Below are positions 1 through 6,112 of a stretch of DNA of 6,261 nt, piece by piece. The first letter of the stretch is position 1. Every line of letters begins with the position of its first letter. Position numbers and translations under genes: made by a program. The notes beneath the pieces are model-generated. The model ran no database searches, had not been told where the DNA came from, and worked only from the letters and a program-made list of their open reading frames with translations. The stretch comes from Bacteroidales bacterium (GTDB lineage: Bacteria > Bacteroidota > Bacteroidia > Bacteroidales > UBA4181), in assembly GCA_028700615.1 (NCBI GenBank), contig JAQVSH010000113.1:1-6261 (forward strand). Reading direction: 5' to 3'.

Positions 1-175
1 GCTTCGCTGCGAAACATAACCCAGATTATGTGCAAATAGGGCCGTCCCCCTTTTGTGTCAAGCGAATAAAATACGCAGCCCTCCGGACTGCTCCCCATTT
101 TCTCCGCTTTCCCCAAAAGAGAGCGGAGCGGCAAAGCCGCACCCATCCCACAGGCTCCGGCTAGTTTCAATAGGT
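1..175. other. Non-coding region, GC-richer than the adjacent gene
   Basis: An open frame covering 53-313 on the plus strand exists here. Its composition (Pro/Ser-rich, no conserved motif) and its run through the inverted-repeat element argue against a real gene. Apart from the hairpins at 102-140 I see no recognisable gene, tRNA or mobile-element fragment. The segment at 22-42 resembles the right-hand end of the 176-315 element (see findings). Confidence 0.5.
102..128. repeat. GC-rich hairpin
   Basis: CTCCGCT (102-108) and AGCGGAG (122-128) form a perfect 7-bp stem with a 13-base loop. A second small stem, GCGGC/GCCGC with an AAA loop, overlaps at 128-140. Neither strand shows a T-run after the stem, so this is not a standard intrinsic terminator. 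It might still affect the 3' end of a transcript running leftward out of the nuclease gene. Confidence 0.4.
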
Positions 176-315
176 GGCTATAACGGCTTGAGTGTATTAA
201 ACGTTAAGGATTGCGGCCTGAGTTCCTATCCGCCGGTACAAACGTCCATTCGGGGCAGAACGCTTGAATTAACCAATTTAACCCCTCTGTTTTATACTCG
301 ATATTATGCATAGGC
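176..315 (-). repeat. Structured element with imperfect inverted-repeat ends, attC-like, directly after the nuclease stop codon
   Basis: Arms at 176-202 and 289-315 (27 bases each) are imperfect inverse complements: 16 of 27 positions match without gaps, concentrated in an outer CTAT block and an inner GTATnAAAC block separated by about 12 unpaired positions. The interior (203-288) shows no clear pairing. The right arm ends two bases from the TAA of the 318-2528 gene. Length, position after a gene, and two paired boxes separated by an unpaired spacer recall an integron attC site. However, the outer box read with the gene (GTTATAG) departs from the GTTRRRY core, and no integrase is present. 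It could instead be a Bacteroidota intergenic repeat or a 3' RNA stem. Confidence 0.4.
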
Positions 316-317
316 TT

Positions 318-2528
318 TTATACAACATCCTTTAATTTGCTTAATATATTGTCAAGAAACAGTTCAACAGAATGCCTGTTTTTCAATGATGGATCAGACT
401 TAAGACGGTCAGCCAGTATACGTAATGTTTGTCTTACTCTTACTGGCGGTTTTAAATGATATTCTTTTATTTTTTCTTGTACAGCTTCTGAAACTTCTTT
501 TGGCATGTGGTAACTTAAATTTACTCCTAACATTGTCGGGAAGATTTCATTATAAGCATTGTTCACCTCTTCTGAAGTAGGTTTTAATGCTATGTAGTTA
601 TAGATAAAATCTGGTCTTATATAGCAACTAACTGGATATTTATCCGCTCCAAAACACTCACATACTGCCCGATAAGTAGATGTATCTTTTGAAAGCCACC
701 ATGTCTTATAACCAAAAATACCACTATCAGAAGTTTCTCCGTATTTATTTCGTAGAAAATATACAGTCAAAATCATTTCTGCATCATTTTCTGCTTTAAT
801 GTTATTGTCTTTTTTGTAACTTAATACTTCTGCTAATTTTAATTTTTCTTCTTCATTTACTTTAATATCCCACATTTCATTCGAGATAAAGGTTATCCCA
901 AACATTTCTTTTAAATATATTATCAATTCTTCTTTTACTGTTTTTAATTCTGGATCTACAAAGGAGTCTATAAATTTATCAAAGGTTTTTACCTGACCCT
1001 TTTTCTTAGCATAAAAGTAAGCACGTATTAATATCTCATCGATAAACAGTAATTCAAATTCGTCATTAAGATAAAAATCCTCCATTTGATAGAACGAAAT
1101 ATAATATTTGTTTCTAACCATTTTTAAATGTGATTCTAATTCACTCAATAAGGTTTCATTAATAAACATGGAAATACCTGCTTTTTTTGCGCCTGTCAAT
1201 AAATTCCAATGTCTTCTATTTCCTTCATCTAAAAAAAACTCTGAAAGTGCAGGGATTATTATTGAATTGTCAACAAATACTTTCAAGTGTGATGCTAATG
1301 TTTGAAAATAAGTTGACAACTTGGGCTCCCACTGCAACAAAAACATCATCAAGTAAGAATTTGATAAGCTTTTTAAGAATTTTCGTTGCTCAATTGTTCC
1401 ATTGTAGACAATATCTCGAATAGCTAAATGAAGCGCCGTTTTAACTTTTTCCTTATTCGTAAGTATTACGCTACTTTCATCAACTGCAAGATTTATTACA
1501 TCATTCAGATTTTGTTCTATCACTGAATGGCTATCACCCATTAAAACAAAATTCGAAAATTCTAAGCCTTGCTTTAGAAATATAGTATTAAAAACCTTTG
1601 TTATTAAAGCTTCTACATCCTTTACTTTAACATCAACATCAGAAAAATATTTTATTATAGTTTCTTGAGTTTGACTGTAGAAATTATAAAATAATGCTTC
1701 GTCTTTCAAATTCCTTTCAGCAATTTCTACTCTTGTTTCATATGGCAAACAATATCCTTGCTCCTTAGTATGATATTTAATTTTTCTGGGTTTTGTCGAT
1801 AAAGCAATTAATCTTTCAGAAATCTTACTATCTAGAAGCTGTGGGTCAAATTTCAAGTATTTTTTTATTGAATCTTTTATTTGAACATCACTTTTTAGAT
1901 TCTTCTTATCTGGGTCTGTTCCCTCTAAGGCATAGAGTATTAAAGTATCAGCCAATAAATCGTCTAGTTTTAAATCATCTCGTTTGCTATCAAATTGTTG
2001 ACCTAGAAAAACATATAACCTTGAATCTGTATCTAAGTTGGCAACTGTTTGGTACCTTCCTGGCTTTGAATATTCATGGAGATATGTATCAACAAAGATT
2101 TGATAAGCTTTAATTGTTTGTTCACTTTGGTTACTATGGGTAGAAAACCATCTGATATCATAAATTGCCAATGGAATTTTTGTTTTTTCAAACACTTTAT
2201 CAATAAAGCTTTCTGCGTTATTAATTTTTCTATTTGTAACATAAACGAGTCTGTCAAATTCAATACTATTCTCGTTTAGTTTTTTTATAGTCCCATATAT
2301 CTTCCCTACGTGGTCTAATTCGGTAGATAATTGAAAAATATGCTTATGACTATCATTTCTTGTATAAATGTGTTGGAATCCATCAATTCCTTTGTCCTTT
2401 GTGCGACCCACAGGAATAAATGTATAACTCATAACTGCTACTAAAAAATCAATACCGAAAATTTCAAAAATATTACCGTCATCAATTTTACTAATTGCAT
2501 ATTCAAATGCTTCTTTATCTACTTGCAT
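318..2528 (-). CDS. Putative dual-nuclease protein: PD-(D/E)xK-like N-terminus, winged helix, PIN-type domain
   Basis: 736 residues, ATG start, TAA stop; I cannot match it to a named family. Residues about 20-130 look like a restriction-endonuclase-like (Mrr/PD-(D/E)xK) fold: E22, then GR..KDKGIDGF with D49, a strand with FQLSTE (65-70), and later a VYVTNR strand and a DIRWF strand. The usual QxK/ExK is QLS (66-68), so the lysine may have moved to K76 in the next helix. Residues about 165-275 have a helix-helix-helix-hairpin pattern like a winged helix. Residues 416-620 carry the four spaced acids of a PIN nuclease: VFVDNS (D420), LLSELE (E463), ENDAEMI (D582) and WLSKDTS (D615), with a long helical insertion between E463 and D582. 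The C-terminal 100 residues look helical. The start is supported because E22 lies close behind it. No Shine-Dalgarno is visible, and the gene is markedly AT-rich. Likely an intracellular nucleic-acid-cleaving protein, perhaps phage defence; the role is inferred. The open frame is certain, the PIN call fairly good, the specific function unknown. Confidence 0.9.
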   Translation of the reverse strand: MQVDKEAFEYAISKIDDGNIFEIFGIDFLVAVMSYTFIPVGRTKDKGIDGFQHIYTRNDSHKHIFQLSTELDHVGKIYGTIKKLNENSIEFDRLVYVTNRKINNAESFIDKVFEKTKIPLAIYDIRWFSTHSNQSEQTIKAYQIFVDTYLHEYSKPGRYQTVANLDTDSRLYVFLGQQFDSKRDDLKLDDLLADTLILYALEGTDPDKKNLKSDVQIKDSIKKYLKFDPQLLDSKISERLIALSTKPRKIKYHTKEQGYCLPYETRVEIAERNLKDEALFYNFYSQTQETIIKYFSDVDVKVKDVEALITKVFNTIFLKQGLEFSNFVLMGDSHSVIEQNLNDVINLAVDESSVILTNKEKVKTALHLAIRDIVYNGTIEQRKFLKSLSNSYLMMFLLQWEPKLSTYFQTLASHLKVFVDNSIIIPALSEFFLDEGNRRHWNLLTGAKKAGISMFINETLLSELESHLKMVRNKYYISFYQMEDFYLNDEFELLFIDEILIRAYFYAKKKGQVKTFDKFIDSFVDPELKTVKEELIIYLKEMFGITFISNEMWDIKVNEEEKLKLAEVLSYKKDNNIKAENDAEMILTVYFLRNKYGETSDSGIFGYKTWWLSKDTSTYRAVCECFGADKYPVSCYIRPDFIYNYIALKPTSEEVNNAYNEIFPTMLGVNLSYHMPKEVSEAVQEKIKEYHLKPPVRVRQTLRILADRLKSDPSLKNRHSVELFLDNILSKLKDVV
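669..1283 (-). other. PIN-type nuclease domain, residues 416-620
   Basis: Four acidic positions appear in the PIN order and context: D420 at the end of a hydrophobic strand (KVFVDNSIII), E463 in a helix (ETLLSELESHL), D582 at the start of a helix (AENDAEMILTVY), and D615 after a strand (TWWLSKDTS). PIN domains use such a cluster to hold metal and usually cut RNA, sometimes structured DNA. The 119-residue spacing between E463 and D582 is much longer than in VapC-type toxins and holds extra helices. Confidence 0.65.
1704..2036 (-). other. Probable winged-helix segment, residues 165-275
   Basis: After a strand (LYVFLGQQ, 171-178) come three predicted helices: LLADTLILYAL (191-201), QIKDSIKKYL (216-225) and LLDSKISERLIALS (231-244). 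A basic, strand-prone stretch follows (PRKIKYHTKEQGYCLPYETR, 247-266). This is the layout of a winged helix with its wing and would suit DNA recognition between the two nuclease domains. The call rests on helix spacing only, without a diagnostic motif. Confidence 0.4.
2139..2471 (-). other. Restriction-endonuclease-like (PD-(D/E)xK variant) domain, residues 20-130
   Basis: The order of elements fits the Mrr-like nuclease core: E22 in the first helix, a GR-x-KDKGIDG turn presenting D49, then the strand IFQLST with Q66. The downstream TIKKL helix and a hydrophobic strand ending in TNR (residues 94-100) complete the core. The canonical catalytic lysine two residues after Q66 is S68. K76, K82 and K83 in the next helix are candidate replacements, as known for lysine-migrated members of this superfamily. 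The domain may therefore be active, or may only bind DNA. Confidence 0.65.
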
Positions 2529-2670
2529 ATCTATCGTTATTGTGGATTTTTAAAGTTTTGCATAACTTACTCATAGAATCAATGAATGTAATCTACACCC
2601 TCGTAATCTTCGGCTATGAATTCTGAAATCTGGTAAGCTATATACCTCAAGATACCGGCACTACACTGCT

Positions 2671-2694
2671 TTGCCTTACTTTGGTTTAAGGCAA
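2671..2694. repeat. Perfect 8-bp hairpin
   Basis: TTGCCTTA (2671-2678) and TAAGGCAA (2687-2694) pair perfectly around an 8-base loop. It lies about 145 bases upstream of the nuclease start. No T-run follows on either strand, so a terminator is unlikely. It could be an operator, an mRNA stem or a remnant of a repeat. Confidence 0.4.
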
Positions 2695-2716
2695 GGTGAA
2701 AAAGTAAATTCCTTGA

Positions 2717-2730
2717 TTGACAAATGTCAA
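2717..2730. repeat. Short palindrome TTGACA-AA-TGTCAA
   Basis: Two 6-base half sites separated by 2 bases, about 190 bases upstream of the nuclease start and 22 bases from the larger hairpin. The form is that of a dimeric regulator's operator, but nothing links it to a specific regulator. Confidence 0.3.
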
Positions 2731-3014
2731 AAACACTGACTTTATGTACGGGCATGTGAACAATGTAACTATTTCTGGAACAGATGGATGTAAAAATAGT
2801 ATTTATTCAACTATTTTCAAATCATTTCTTTAAAAAAGAAAATCCATTGGGGTGAAAAACTTTATTTGCTATTCCGGAATTACTATAGCGTTGTACCCAT
2901 CTGGTACGAAAGTGTTCCTGCACTCCATACCACTCACCAGCATATCCTTCGATGCCGCATTTGTGGAAAAAGACAGGTTCCGCTCCGTATCCCAACGGTT
3001 CGCGCTCCAGCCAC

Positions 3015-3035
3015 TCCATGGCTTCCATGGCTTCC
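3015..3035. repeat. Short tandem repeat, 9-base unit (TCCATGGCT)
   Basis: Two exact copies of a 9-base unit plus a partial third inside the GC-richer block. The period is a multiple of three but there is no supported gene here, so it is listed only as a sequence feature. Confidence 0.6.
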
Positions 3036-3204
3036 GCAACCTCCGGGACACTCCGCTGCACCTCTCCGCCTGCCTCTTACAACCCACACTGCAATTAAAC
3101 CCTCCCGCCCCAGGCTCCGCCTGCGGCAAGTGTAGAGCGGATGGCGTTGTCTGGTTTCCCGGCTCTATCTACGAAAATCTCTAAGCGTTAACTAAAACTA
3201 TTAT

Positions 3205-3218
3205 CCTTTACACAAAGG
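3205..3218 (-). terminator. Weak hairpin downstream of the lipoprotein gene
   Basis: CCTTT/AAAGG form a 5-bp stem with a 4-base loop about 105 bases beyond the lipoprotein stop. On the minus strand it is followed by ATAATAGTTTTAG, only loosely T-rich. It is a poor terminator candidate but the only hairpin I noticed in the trailer. Confidence 0.2.
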
Positions 3219-3322
3219 TTTCGACAGTGCCTGACAAGACAATAACAACTTCACCAATCTGAATGCTTTAATATTGTTGTGCAAAAAATAAACAAATAGC
3301 CTAATAGTCAAATAAATTAACA

Positions 3323-6112
3323 CTAATCCCGGACACAACGAACAGATAACCCATTATCCTTATCCTCGAAACCCCTGCTTACGTCGTTTCTTCCCATGTC
3401 CAGGCTCCGGCTACAAGCGGAATCTGTACCGTTCTCAGTAGAACCCCACCATCTGCCGCGGCTACCAATCATGTAGAATCCTGAGGGATTGCGATAACCA
3501 CCCGGAAGTGCTGTAAAACCACTTTCATTGGTGGAATCCTCGTTTGGACTGTCCCAATGAGCTGTTCCTGCTTCTCTCATTTTGCCAGCTTCATTATTTG
3601 TACCACCGCGCCAAGATGTGTCATCTGCTTGCTCCTGCGTCATCCCCAGGTACATTTCCAATTGTTTCCATTCCGCATCGCTGGGTAAATGCCAGCCTTC
3701 AGGACATGCAGTCATAGCTGCCGGCCAGTTATATAAAACACCATATGTATTGTAATTAGTTGTTGCCTTAGCCGCTGAAACATTTGCACTTTCATAGCCG
3801 TAAACATAATAGTAAGGCTCAACGTAGGATCCAGAAGAAGGTGGAATTACTGCAGGTAAATACGCTAAGTTTTCTGCCATCCAGACCTGTGAACCAATAG
3901 TTACAGAATAGTAGACATGGCCATCACGGGAATCTGTAAACGTATCGTATGTTCGAAATGACTTCTGTTCCCCATAGGCCGTACCTTCTGAATTTGTGGC
4001 ATAAGTCCTTACATAATAGGTGGTGTTAGGGGAAAGACCGGTCAGATTACTGGTGTAGGCTCCCAGGCCGGTACCATCTGTTGTCTTTGAATTTGAAGTC
4101 GTGGGATTCTCAGATGTACTCCAGCATACACCCCTTGCAGTGACGGCTGTACCACCATCTGAAATTACATAACCAGAATAATTGGCAGTCGATTCCGTGA
4201 TATTGGTAACGTCTCCTGTGTTAACAATAGGTAGAGTATGCCCTTGCACACAACGAACACTAAAACCAAAACTCATATTTTCTCTGTTACGAGCAACAGT
4301 AGTATTGTTATTAATTATACTTCTATACCACCCACCGCTAGTATCATATGCAGAAGACCAAAAATACCCCCCATATCCTATGTCATAAAAACTTTTATTG
4401 ACACAACCGCCTGGGAGTGCCGCAAAACCACTTTCATTGGTAGCTCCTTCATTTGGAACTTCCCAGTGGTTTGTGCCAACTTCTTTCATTTTTCCGCCGG
4501 CAACAGATTCACCTCCAAGATTAGTAGTAAGTGTTGTCCATTCTGCATCAGTCGGCAGGTGCCAGCCTTGAGGACATGAAGCCATCGCTGCAGGCCAGTT
4601 ATATAATACGCCATAGGTTTGGTAATTGGCTGTTGCTTTGGCTGTTGTCACACTTGTGCCATCATAGCCATAAACGTAATAATATGGATCTGTGTAAGAT
4701 TCTCTTGCTCGGCCAACCACGCTTGGCAGATACGCCAGGTTTTCTGCCATCCATACTTGATCACCTATTGTCACCGTTATATACACTTTGTCATCCCGTG
4801 AATCGGTGAATGAACTGTATTCAAAGTCAGTAAAAAGCGTTGTAAACGACTTCCCATCCCCATAGGCTGTCCCTTGAGAATTTGTAGCATATGCCCTGAC
4901 ATAATAGGTGGTGTTCGGAGAAAGGCCCGTGATATTGCCGGTATAAGTTCCTAGACCGGTGTCGTTTGTTGTCTTGGTATTTGAAGTCGTGGGATTTTCT
5001 GTTGTACTCCAACAAATACCGCGAGCTATTATTGCTGAACCACCATCAGTAGTCACATTACCATCACAGATCGCAGTTGTGGTAGTTATGTTGGTTACTT
5101 CACCTGTTACCACTGTAGGCATTTCGTGATTGGTAGTGAAGGTTTTTTGTTCGCCATAGGCTGTCCCCACGGAGTTCGTAGCATAAGCTCTCACATAATA
5201 GGTTGTGCTATGAGAAAGGCCGGTGATATTGCTGGTATAAGTTCCCAAGCCGGTACCATCCGTTGTTTTGGAATTTGAGGTCGTGGGATTCTCAGACGTA
5301 CTCCAGCAGACACCGCGGGCAGTTACTGATGAGCCACCATCAGCAGTCACATTACCATCACAGATCGCAGTTGTGGCAGTCATGTTTGTTACTTCACCTG
5401 TTACCACACTAGGCATTCCTTGATTGGTAGTAAAGGCTTTTTGTTCTCCATAGGCTATAGCTTCCGAATTCATGACATAGGCTCTTACATAATAGGTCGT
5501 GTTAGGAGAAAGATCTGTTAGGTTACCGGTGTAGCTACCTAATCCTGTCCCGTTTGATGTTTTCGAATCAAGAATCGTAGGACTGTGTGAAGTATTCCAG
5601 CAAACACCACGGGCAATTATGCTATTACCCCCATCTGAATTTACATTCCCTGAACAGTCCGCTGTTGTGGCAGTAATATTAATGACCTCACCTGTTGTAA
5701 CAGACAGGGGTGTTTGTTCTTCATTTGTAGTAAATGTTCTTTGCTCCCCATAGGCTGTCCCCACGGAGTTTGTAGCATAGGCCCTGACATAGTAGGTCGT
5801 GTTAGGAGAAAGGCCGGTGATATTGCCGATATAAGATCCCAGGCCTGCACCATCTGTTGCCTTTGTTTTCGGAGCGAAATTTTCGGTTGTCTTAAAATTT
5901 GAAGTTGTGGGGTTCTCAGATGTGCACCAGCAAACGCCTCGGGCTGTGATAGCGGCTCCTCCATCTGCTTTTACATTACCGGAACAGGTGGCTGTTGTGG
6001 TGGTGATATCGGTTACCGTACCTGTGCTGACAGAAGGAATAACAGGATTATCCACAGGGCGACAGTATAACAACAGCAATCCCATTGCAAGCAGAAAGAC
6101 AATCTTTTTCAT
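3323..6112 (-). CDS. Fn3-like repeat and FISUMP-domain lipoprotein, probably cell-envelope exposed
   Basis: 929 residues, ATG start, TAG stop. The N-terminus is a lipoprotein signal peptide: KK, a hydrophobic run of about 12, then LLYC with C17 as the likely lipidated residue; Tyr before the Cys is unusual. Four Fn3-like repeats follow at about 27-129, 136-229, 235-328 and 333-425, each with TGEVTNIT, a C(S/D)GNV strand, ARGVCW, SENPTTSN, TGLG.Y and GLSPNTTYYVRAYATNS..TAYGE. Then come FISUMP 1 (434-623), a fifth repeat (628-721) and FISUMP 2 (724-929). Both FISUMP domains carry FTDSRD, VTIG.QVWMAENLAYLP, YGVLYNWPAAM, CP.GWHLP.DAEW, NESGF.ALPGG and a final SVRCV. There is no type IX secretion C-terminal domain. 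The family is associated with secreted or outer-membrane proteins; ligand and function are unknown. The gene is monocistronic as far as visible. The start is fixed by the signal peptide and an AT-rich leader without Shine-Dalgarno. Confidence 0.95.
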   Translation of the reverse strand: MKKIVFLLAMGLLLLYCRPVDNPVIPSVSTGTVTDITTTTATCSGNVKADGGAAITARGVCWCTSENPTTSNFKTTENFAPKTKATDGAGLGSYIGNITGLSPNTTYYVRAYATNSVGTAYGEQRTFTTNEEQTPLSVTTGEVINITATTADCSGNVNSDGGNSIIARGVCWNTSHSPTILDSKTSNGTGLGSYTGNLTDLSPNTTYYVRAYVMNSEAIAYGEQKAFTTNQGMPSVVTGEVTNMTATTAICDGNVTADGGSSVTARGVCWSTSENPTTSNSKTTDGTGLGTYTSNITGLSHSTTYYVRAYATNSVGTAYGEQKTFTTNHEMPTVVTGEVTNITTTTAICDGNVTTDGGSAIIARGICWSTTENPTTSNTKTTNDTGLGTYTGNITGLSPNTTYYVRAYATNSQGTAYGDGKSFTTLFTDFEYSSFTDSRDDKVYITVTIGDQVWMAENLAYLPSVVGRARESYTDPYYYVYGYDGTSVTTAKATANYQTYGVLYNWPAAMASCPQGWHLPTDAEWTTLTTNLGGESVAGGKMKEVGTNHWEVPNEGATNESGFAALPGGCVNKSFYDIGYGGYFWSSAYDTSGGWYRSIINNNTTVARNRENMSFGFSVRCVQGHTLPIVNTGDVTNITESTANYSGYVISDGGTAVTARGVCWSTSENPTTSNSKTTDGTGLGAYTSNLTGLSPNTTYYVRTYATNSEGTAYGEQKSFRTYDTFTDSRDGHVYYSVTIGSQVWMAENLAYLPAVIPPSSGSYVEPYYYVYGYESANVSAAKATTNYNTYGVLYNWPAAMTACPEGWHLPSDAEWKQLEMYLGMTQEQADDTSWRGGTNNEAGKMREAGTAHWDSPNEDSTNESGFTALPGGYRNPSGFYMIGSRGRWWGSTENGTDSACSRSLDMGRNDVSRGFEDKDNGLSVRCVRD
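3326..3943 (-). other. FISUMP domain 2, C-terminal (residues 724-929)
   Basis: Runs from TFTDSRDGHVYY to the protein end (VRCVRD). It is about 16 residues longer than FISUMP 1, mainly through MYLGMTQEQADDTSWRGGTN after the DAEWKQLE helix, a longer form of this loop than in domain 1. C803 and C926 match the domain 1 pair; C900 is extra. Confidence 0.85.
3950..4231 (-). repeat. Fifth Fn3-like repeat (R5), between the two FISUMP domains
   Basis: Residues 628-721. It is very like R3 (STSENPTTSNSKTTDGTGLG is shared) but the first repeat Cys is replaced by Tyr (ANYSGYV, Y645), leaving C663 without its partner. Its place before FISUMP 2 suggests that an Fn3 plus FISUMP module was duplicated as a unit. 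Confidence 0.8.
4244..4813 (-). other. FISUMP domain 1 (residues 434-623)
   Basis: Runs from SFTDSRDDKVY to FSVRCVQG. It has C513 (CPQGWHLP) and C621 (VRCV), the pair also found in FISUMP 2, plus an extra C570 in LPGGC. Aromatic-rich YYYVYGY and YFWSSAYD segments are characteristic of the family. An internal (non-terminal) position is less usual than the C-terminal one. Confidence 0.85.
4838..6034 (-). repeat. Four consecutive Fn3-like repeat units (R1-R4) in the lipoprotein gene
   Basis: Units lie at about 6034-5726, 5707-5426, 5410-5129 and 5116-4838. Each unit has a Cys in the C(S/D)GNV strand and another in GVCW (C43/C61, C153/C171, C251/C269, C349/C367), which could form one disulphide per repeat. 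R1 carries about 10 extra residues (ENFAPKTKAT) after SNFKTT and a third Cys (C63). R3 and R4 share the CDGNVT variant and are the most alike in DNA. Confidence 0.85.
5042..5407 (-). repeat. Near-identical 72-base direct repeat between R3 and R4
   Basis: Positions 5042-5113 and 5336-5407 match at 68 of 72 bases, including a 32-base exact run (5051-5082 and 5345-5376). The offset is 294 bases, exactly 98 codons, so the copies are in frame. This indicates a recent unit duplication or gene conversion. Confidence 0.85.

Larger units (their letters stand above)
2529..3322. other. Intergenic region of about 800 bases with no recognisable gene
   Basis: The part next to the nuclease gene (2529-2870) is AT-rich and carries two small perfect hairpins. 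The part at about 2880-3185 is GC-richer and stays open in several frames on both strands, as expected from composition. None of its translations shows a motif I recognise, so it could be a decayed coding fragment or simply non-coding. The part at 3190-3322 is AT-rich trailer of the lipoprotein gene. No tRNA-like fold, IS end or CRISPR repeat is visible. I found no good match to the Bacteroidota TAnnTTTG promoter element upstream of the nuclease gene. Confidence 0.5.

Noticed and set aside
53..313. 86-codon open frame on the plus strand
   Set aside because: Composition is Pro/Ser-rich without any motif, it runs through the hairpin and the inverted-repeat element, and its start lies in unstructured flank. 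Most likely a chance frame.
2529..2650. Search for a Bacteroidota promoter (TAnnTTTG with TTTG upstream) before the nuclease gene
   Set aside because: No sequence with both elements at proper spacing was found by eye, so no promoter is annotated.
2822..3184. Overlapping open frames of 79-110 codons on both strands
   Set aside because: Several frames are open at once in a GC-richer block, the translations are low in complexity in places and none has a recognisable domain or a convincing start context.
151..3413. CAGGCTCCGGCTA occurs at 151-163 and 3401-3413, with a near copy at 3111
   Set aside because: A 13-base match is not unexpected by chance in 6 kb, and the copy at 3401 is part of FISUMP 2 coding sequence, so it is not evidence of a mobile repeat.
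4838..6034. CRISPR-like regular repeats of about 290 bases
   Set aside because: The repeats are in-frame protein-coding Fn3-like units; there are no short repeats with unique spacers and no cas genes.
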